Assembly (NCBI GenBank): GCA_026210745.1
Contig: CP110632.1
Span: 4,339,001-4,403,000, forward strand
Reading direction: 5' to 3'
Length of the DNA: 64,000 nucleotides
DNA from: Exobasidium rhododendri
Taxonomy: Eukaryota; Basidiomycota; Exobasidiomycetes; Exobasidiales; Exobasidiaceae
Under the pieces are notes generated by a model. The model made no database searches, was not told the DNA's origin, and saw nothing but the letters and a program-made list of their open reading frames with translations. Shown here piece after piece: positions 57,987 to 64,000 of the stretch. Within the stretch, counting starts at the first letter, position 1, and each line of letters opens with the position of its first letter. Made by a program: the position numbers and the translations under genes.

Positions 57987-59011
57987 TTTCGAGGTCTCTC
58001 GCCAGAAAAAGGGAACAGAAGAGGACTTGGCTGGAGCTGAAGGTGGGGACCGAAATTTGAGGGAAGGATGGGCGATGCAAGCTAAGGGAGAGCACAGTAC
58101 GTCCTCTTATATGTTGTCGTCAATTCACACGCCCGCTATACGTCATCTTGATACACGAGTCATCCAAATTAGCAGCTGTCACCATCGACGGGCAAACTCG
58201 CAACTTGAAAACTTTCAATGAGTAAGTGAGATAAGATAAATTTCTGTTTAAGGTGAAGGTTTGTCCATAGGCAGACTGAAGCCAATTCCAGACGTGCGAA
58301 TTTTGATCACTGCCGCTGATCCTGCTGTAATCGGGCATTTCCTTGGATTAGCGCGTTTCTCACATGTCTATCTCGCTAATTACGAAATACGGCATTGACA
58401 CTCATCGGAGGAAGAAATCTCGCAATTCACTTCGCCGATTCCTATACCCTCATCCAAATTTGGAATAATATCATCGCGTGGCTGCGTCGTATTTCAGTAT
58501 CACCTAAGATACTCGCAAGCAGGGGAACAAGTCTCTTTCCTCTGAGAGCAGGTTTGCAAAGACCAAGTCATCGTAACAGCATATCATAAGGATCCTAATA
58601 CTACTCTTCACATAGCACCATTTCTCCTCTCGCAGAAGATGAGCTTCCTTTGCACAAGTGAGATCGTTAGACGGAGGCCAGAGCGCGGTGGTGCTGAATC
58701 CTCAAATCTTATCTTTGACCAAAACTTGTGTGTGTTTCTTTTCATGCCTGCACCCTGAGATGTCTAGAAGAGATTATTAGCGCGACGCGCCGAATCTTAT
58801 TTCTTATTTTATTTTAGCTTTTTTTGCTGCCTCTCCCGTATCTATCTTACCTGTCTATCTCTTAGGTGTGGGAGCGTCCGTATCTTTGCGGTCGGCCCTC
58901 CCCATTCCCCAATTCACGATCGAGGACTGCAGACACCGTCTCTGTTGACTGCTATCCTGTTCCGACGAAGACGTTGGTAGCTTCTCTTCTCTTGATCGAG
59001 TCTCTTGCAGC
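57987..59011. other. Divergent intergenic region
   Basis: About 1.0 kb between the FSH hydrolase and amidase genes. Only short ORFs without family features occur. A T/A-rich and pyrimidine-rich stretch (58795-58860) precedes the amidase and resembles a fungal promoter. Confidence 0.5.
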
Positions 59012-60949
59012 ATGCTCTCCCCGAACGTTCGGTCAAGAGGATTTACTCTCGTTGCCAAAAAGACCGACACATACAGCGCTGCTCAACACAAGCCACATCC
59101 CTCAAGTGGAGTAAGAACATATTTGATACTAGTACTACTACTCTGTGGCTCTCTCTCCTTCTGGTATCATCAGAATCAACGGTGGGGTCGAAAGCCTTCC
59201 GCACAACTCTCAGCATTGTATTTTGAGAGGCATCATCAGCAACCACCAGGCGTACTGCCGAACCTTTTCAATGCTACCATCGCAGAGCTACAAGCTGGTC
59301 TCGAGCTGCATCAGTACACAAGCGTGGATCTGGTAGAAGCCTACCTTGCCAGAATAAGCGAGGTCAACTCTGTCCTTCATGCGGTCATTGAGACTGCGCC
59401 GTTCGATCTGCTCCTAGAGGAGGCAAGATTTCTCGATCGAGAGAGATCACTTCACGGAAGGAGGGGTCACCTTCATGGGATACCGATCTTGGTCAAGGAC
59501 AATGTTGCGACTGATGTTGCACTAGGGATGAATACTACCGCTGGCTCCTTTGCACTCTTAAACTCGGTGCCGCCTGGCGACGCTCCCATTGTCGTCCAAT
59601 TGAGAAAGGCTGGAGCTATCATCCTGGGTAAATCGAACATGAGCGTGTGGGCTCAAGCTCGCGGGAAGCTCACGCAGGGCTGGTCTCCTCGAGGTGGATA
59701 TACTTCAAGTGCGTATCTGCCCGATGGAAATCCGTGTTCCTCTTCTAGTGGTGCGGGTGTAGTTACCTCGGTTGGCTTAGCCGCTGCTTCTATCGGTACC
59801 GAGACGGATGGGAGTATCATTTGTCCATCCACCAGAAACAGCATAGTCGGATTGAAGCCAAGTGTAGGACTGGTCAGCAGGTTTGGAGTGGTTCCCATCT
59901 CCTTCTCGCAGGACACGGCTGGACCAATGACGCAATCGGTCAACGACGCTGCTATCATCTTGACCAGCATGATGACCCCGAACACAAAGTACCAGGGAAG
60001 CCTTGATACTGCGGTAAAGACACAGCCAAGGAGTGTGGCCAAGCGGATTGACTATGCAAAAGGCCTCTTCGATCTTCACCTGGAAGACAGACTGCAACCG
60101 CTGAAAGGTGTTCGGATAGGCGTCTTAGGTGGGAACATCCTCAACGCAAGCATGAACGGCATCGACAGTCAAGTCGTCGACATATACCACGAAGGACTGG
60201 CGCAGCTAAAGGCGGCCGGAGCAACATTGATCGACGTATCGATCTCCATCACCCGAGACAAGGAGAGTTTGTATCAGTACAAGAGGGACCGGAACGATGT
60301 CATCATTGCCGAGCTACAGTATACGATCGACTCGTACCTTTCCTACCTCAAGCACATCCCGTCCGGCATCTTCAACATGGGCGGCTTGATTGATTTTGCC
60401 AACACGCATCCTGAACTAGAGCTACCGGAAGGAGAAGCGGACCAGTCCGTCTTCCTTGAATCCCTGTACTCACCCGTCTTTGGACCAATCAACATCGACA
60501 AGATGGGAAATCAAGTCCGTCCTTTCAATATCACGTATCAATCTAGTCAAGAGGCAATCAAAGAAGTCGGCGCTGAGATTCGTGACACGTTTCATCAGAA
60601 TTCATTGTCCACTATAGTAGGACCGAGTGATTCTTACATCTATTCACTCGCTGCGAAACTCGGCATTCCGAGCATTACTGTGCCAAACAGTTACCTACGA
60701 TTGCAAGGCGTAGTACCTGACCCGGTGAATAGACCTATTTGGCCATTCAATGGAGCTCCTGCTGGCCTATGCTTTGTCGCACTCAAGTGGCAAGAAGAGA
60801 CGCTACTCGAAGTCGCGAGAGGGTTCGAAGTCATGCAGATTCGAGCGGGCAGAGGCCGTCACGACAGTCAAGTGAGGACTTTCAAAGACGCTACGCCCAC
60901 GACTCAACTACAGGATGTACTGGACAGAAAGAGAAGTCCATTGATGTAG
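59012..60949 (+). CDS. Amidase signature protein with N-terminal membrane anchor
   Basis: Intronless, 645 aa. Amidase signature motifs: HGIPILVKDNV with the catalytic Lys, and the Gly/Ser-rich block NPCSSSSGAGVVTSVGLAAASIGTETDGSI with the cis-Ser and nucleophile Ser. The lead-in ATIAELQAGLELHQYTSVDLVEAYLARI is typical. A hydrophobic helix (YLILVLLLCGSLSFW, about residues 37-51) follows a basic N-terminus, suggesting a type II membrane anchor or uncleaved signal. Several N-x-T/S sites fit a lumenal or extracellular domain. The substrate is unknown. It is close in pattern to fungal amidases of the Glu-tRNA amidotransferase-A fold that are secreted. Confidence 0.9.
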   Translation: MLSPNVRSRGFTLVAKKTDTYSAAQHKPHPSSGVRTYLILVLLLCGSLSFWYHQNQRWGRKPSAQLSALYFERHHQQPPGVLPNLFNATIAELQAGLELHQYTSVDLVEAYLARISEVNSVLHAVIETAPFDLLLEEARFLDRERSLHGRRGHLHGIPILVKDNVATDVALGMNTTAGSFALLNSVPPGDAPIVVQLRKAGAIILGKSNMSVWAQARGKLTQGWSPRGGYTSSAYLPDGNPCSSSSGAGVVTSVGLAAASIGTETDGSIICPSTRNSIVGLKPSVGLVSRFGVVPISFSQDTAGPMTQSVNDAAIILTSMMTPNTKYQGSLDTAVKTQPRSVAKRIDYAKGLFDLHLEDRLQPLKGVRIGVLGGNILNASMNGIDSQVVDIYHEGLAQLKAAGATLIDVSISITRDKESLYQYKRDRNDVIIAELQYTIDSYLSYLKHIPSGIFNMGGLIDFANTHPELELPEGEADQSVFLESLYSPVFGPINIDKMGNQVRPFNITYQSSQEAIKEVGAEIRDTFHQNSLSTIVGPSDSYIYSLAAKLGIPSITVPNSYLRLQGVVPDPVNRPIWPFNGAPAGLCFVALKWQEETLLEVARGFEVMQIRAGRGRHDSQVRTFKDATPTTQLQDVLDRKRSPLM

Positions 60950-61022
60950 AAGTACTTGCACCGCTACACACTCTTATACCCATCTCCGCTCCTTTATCTT
61001 ATTATAATGATGAACGATCCTG

Positions 61023-63671
61023 TCATTCGTCCTCCTCTTCGAACGTGACCAGTGCCGTACCCTCTGCACACATGGAGCCTGCCTCAGCGGCAATCTTGGC
61101 GATGATGCCTGATTTTGGCGCTCGCAAAGTGTGCTCGGTCTGGTGGAGGGAGAAGATTGAGGCAAGGCATGAGCACGAAACCTAAAGAGGTCAACCTTCT
61201 GTCTACTCACCTTCATGGCCTCCAGTACGACCACAATGTCACCCTCATTCACTTTCTGTCCCACTTTGACTCGAATCTCGACGACCTAGTTCTCGCAGCC
61301 ACGTCAGCGAGTTTACAAGTTTCTGTCCCTCTCTCTCTCTCTCTTGCCTTTCCCCCTCTCGATGGCGTTTCACTCACCTTACTAGGCATGGGCGCAATGA
61401 CACTCCCCTTTGCCGCTACACTTGATCCCTTGAATTCTTCGAGCCAAGCCGGTCCCACTTGATCAAATTCGAATCTTTCCCCCTTCATGAAAGCATCGAG
61501 ACGGGATAGAACAATGGCCGAACCACTTGCTGCTGGCTCGCGCTTCACTATCTTAAATCTGTGGCTCGGCGTGGGAAAGGTGCCATCTTGAACAAGTGTG
61601 GTGGAAGCCACAGTAACGCCATCGCGGTGCAGCGTTGCCTTGAAGAGCTGATTAGGGTGGCCAGGTATAGAGACGGTAAAGTGATTGTTTCTACCTTCTG
61701 CGTTCGGCGTGACTGATACTGCGACGGGATCCCCTTCTTCTCGTTGTCGCTGCCGCAGCATGAAGAAGTGCTTGTAAGGCTGCGCAGGTGAAAGACGAAA
61801 GGACGAAAAGGAAGGAGAATCCCACGCAGATGCTGCCGCCGTGTCTTTCTGCCTTTGTAGAGCTAGAAAGAGGGCAGCATGGGCAAATACAATCGCCGGC
61901 GCCTCTTTCCTGTCTGGTATCAGATCGTCTTTGTACTTTGCAATGAAGCCAGTCTCCAGCCCGCTTCCATCTATGAATGCTTCATGACGACAGAGTTGGG
62001 TCAAGAATTCGACGTTTGTTTTCGGTCCGACGATGTTCGTGTCGTCTAGAGCCTTTCTCATCAGTCGGAGGGCCTCCTTTCGATCTCTGCCATGCACGAT
62101 CACCTTTGCAATCATCGGATCGTAGTGAACGCTGATCTCATCTCCACTACTGAAGCCTGTGTCTACTCGCACGCTCGTCGGTGTGTCAATGTTGGCAGAT
62201 GAAAGAAGTGTTGTGGTGGGTGTAGGAAAGGAGGCGTACGATAGTGTCCCGACGTCTGGAAGAAAGTTCGCATTGGTGTCCTCGGCATATATTCGAGCTT
62301 CAAAAGAATGGCCCTGTGACGGTATCTGATCTTGTCGAAGTGGAAGAGGGTTGCCTGCTGCTACTTCCAGCTGCCATTCGACCAGATCGATCCCACTGAC
62401 CATCTCTGATACGGGATGCTCTACTTGCAACCGCACATTCATCTCCATGAAGAAAAAGTCACCAGAATCGGCGTCCATGATGAATTCGATCGTGCCCGCC
62501 CCTTGATAGCCCACGGCACGAGCAGCAGCAGTAGCCTTGTCGCACAAGTCTTTCTCCAATTCAGGAGAGAGATGAGGGGCTGGCGCTTCTTCGATGATCT
62601 TTTGGTGCCTGCGCTGTACTGAACAATCTCTCGTACTGATGGCCACATGCTCGTTGTATGGTGGACCTGATGAAACGACTTGCACTTCCACATGACGAGG
62701 TCTCTGCAGGTATCGTTCAATCAGCACTTCTGTATCACCAAACGACTTTTGAGCTTCTCTTCTGGCACTCTGAAGCTGTTCAAGGAACTCCTTTTCATTC
62801 TCTGCAATCTTCATCCCTTTTCCACCACCTCCCTTGACAGCTTTGATGAGAACTGGATATCCCACTTTCTCAGCTTCCTTGTACAGTCTCTCTTCCGATT
62901 GATCTGGTCCATGATAGCCAGGCACACATGGCACTCCTGCCCTTGTCATGATATCCTTTGATGCGCTTTTGGAGCCCATGACAATGATGGCACTAGTCGG
63001 TGGTCCTATGAAGATCAAGCCAGCGGAAGCGAGTGCTTCGGCAAAGTCAGAATTCTCGGAAAGAAAGCCATAACCCGGATGAACCATCTACACATAGACA
63101 AAAGGTATGAGCAGATTGCTGAGCGCTGTGAATGGAGATCCTCTTCCCTTACATACCTCTGCACCAGTTTCCTTCATGACTTGTATGATCCGATCCATGC
63201 ATAGATATGAATCACTTGATTGCGCAGGCCCTACACAATATGCTTCATCAGCCTGCAACAATTCTTAGTGAGCAAGTGCACTGAGGAAGTATCCCTATTT
63301 CCGCCACTCACCAGAGCTACATGGGCCGCATTCGCATCTGCTTCACTATACACTGCTACAGTCTGTATGCCTAATCTCCTGCATGTGCGAATTACTCGGC
63401 ACGCTATTTCACCTCTATTTGCTATTAGAATCTTGCTCGGAAGAGGCCGACGCTGTGAAGGAGCAGCATGTGCGAGAAATCGACGCTGTGTCGCACTTAG
63501 TAGACCTTCACTCCTGCTTCTGCCATTCTGCAAAGTGAACACTGAAGCTGGTGCCGATCTCAAACCAGTGATTCTTCTGGTCGGGCTGAGTTGTTGTGAT
63601 CTAAGTTGCGCGACAGGAGTCAGCGCAGAAGAACACTTGGTGCTTGCACGACTCTGAGCTCGAGAGAGCAT
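61023..63671 (-). CDS. 3-methylcrotonyl-CoA carboxylase alpha (biotin) subunit, mitochondrial
   Basis: Five exons (63312-63671, 63157-63252, 61378-63087, 61211-61285, 61023-61139), 785 aa. The biotin carboxylase domain begins [23 protein letters not shown] and includes [41 protein letters not shown] and [12 protein letters not shown]. The biotinyl domain has LEAMK with Lys747, whose codon is the last of exon 4. The sequence follows MCC alpha in the [10 protein letters not shown] and [10 protein letters not shown] regions rather than pyruvate carboxylase. It works in leucine catabolism with a beta subunit not seen in this window. The start at 63671 opens an Arg/Ser-rich presequence ([12 protein letters not shown]). 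Confidence 0.93.
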
Positions 63672-63719
63672 GTCTGTGGTAGGGTGAAGAGGACACTTGC
63701 AATAGGGATTACCCCGCCT

Positions 63720-63728
63720 TTCTATATA
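63720..63728 (-). promoter_or_regulatory. Possible TATA element of the MCC alpha gene
   Basis: A tatata core lies about 50 bp upstream of the ATG at 63671 on the minus strand. An in-frame ATG at 63752 would lie upstream of it, which favours the start at 63671. Confidence 0.3.
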
Positions 63729-63891
63729 CATCGACTCCCAAATTAAGCTCATGGGATAGAGTGGATAAACCAGGTCGATTGAACACGTGGGACGTACATA
63801 TTTCCCTGATCTCGCAATTCTAAGTACAGTATCTTATTGCGAGGGCAGACGAAACTCTTCCTTTGGTGGAAGTTGAGCAAGGCATTTGATC

Positions 63892-64000
63892 ATGGCGAGC
63901 AATGAGGAGAAGATCTCAGTCTTGTTCTGCTGCTTGGGGAACATATGTAGGTGTTGCGGCAGTCAGCTGGATCGTTGGTAATTTAGTGTGTCTGAGCTAA
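63892..64000 (+). CDS. Low-molecular-weight protein tyrosine phosphatase, first exon (cut by window edge)
   Basis: Exon 1 is 63892-63946 and an intron starts gtaggt. The peptide MASNEEKISVLFCCLGNI matches the N-terminus of LMW-PTP, where the P-loop C-x5-R begins with the second Cys; the next residues CRS should follow in exon 2, beyond the window. Here the residue before the nucleophile is Cys instead of the usual Val. Divergent from MCC alpha with about 220 bp between starts. Only 18 residues are seen, but the motif is distinctive. Confidence 0.8.

Overview
This window is a gene-dense nuclear contig from a basidiomycete fungus. It holds 31 protein-coding genes: 30 complete, plus one cut by the right edge. 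The evidence for a fungus is short GT-AG introns of about 50-85 nt with CTGAC/CTAAC branch sites, short intergenic gaps, and a gene set that includes Psf2, Tfb1, Ade12, Rieske, Sdh4, Pda1, Ede1, Pns1 and a Zn2Cys6 factor. Large genes are often intronless or nearly so (Tfb1, CENP-I, SerRS, Ede1), while some enzymes carry 6-8 introns. A CENP-I/Mis6 gene and the low intron load lean toward Ustilaginomycotina or another lineage that kept the inner kinetochore, but the subphylum cannot be fixed from this sequence. I saw no tRNA, rRNA, CRISPR array, transposon ORF or telomere repeat. All exon joins were inferred by hand from splice signals, reading phase and protein-family continuity.

Left third (1-19.7 kb): a CMP-type deaminase, a C3HC zinc-finger (NIPA/Rsm1) protein, a Yar1-like ankyrin protein, and a tandem pair of secreted tyrosinase-like dicopper proteins (4336-6189 and 6782-8225). 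These are followed by mitochondrial hydroxyacid-oxoacid transhydrogenase, GINS subunit Psf2, an RNF126-type RING ligase, a prolyl-4-hydroxylase-like dioxygenase, TFIIH subunit Tfb1 and a Pns1/CTL transporter with a long hydrophilic N-terminus.

Middle third (21-43 kb): this stretch is rich in mitochondrial functions. It has the Rieske protein, Sdh4, a ChaN-like protein, mitochondrial SerRS fused to an Mrx11-like membrane domain, Pda1 and uL14m, interspersed with Ade12, CENP-I, a Zn2Cys6 factor with polyglutamine, an SR-like basic protein, a 106-residue coiled-coil protein with a 13-nt exon, an unrecognised basic protein and the mRNA-export cofactor Nxt1.

Right third (43-64 kb): the endocytic scaffold Ede1, an aldehyde dehydrogenase divergent from a GABA/choline-type permease across a promoter with GATA sites, a LAT/Mup1-type permease, an F-box/WD40 protein, an FSH1 serine hydrolase, a membrane-anchored amidase, the alpha subunit of 3-methylcrotonyl-CoA carboxylase, and the first exon of a low-molecular-weight tyrosine phosphatase.

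Most neighbours are unrelated housekeeping genes. The groupings with possible functional meaning are the tandem tyrosinases and the ALDH/permease divergent pair. The most unusual single gene is the SerRS-Mrx11 fusion. I found no convincing novel multi-gene system.
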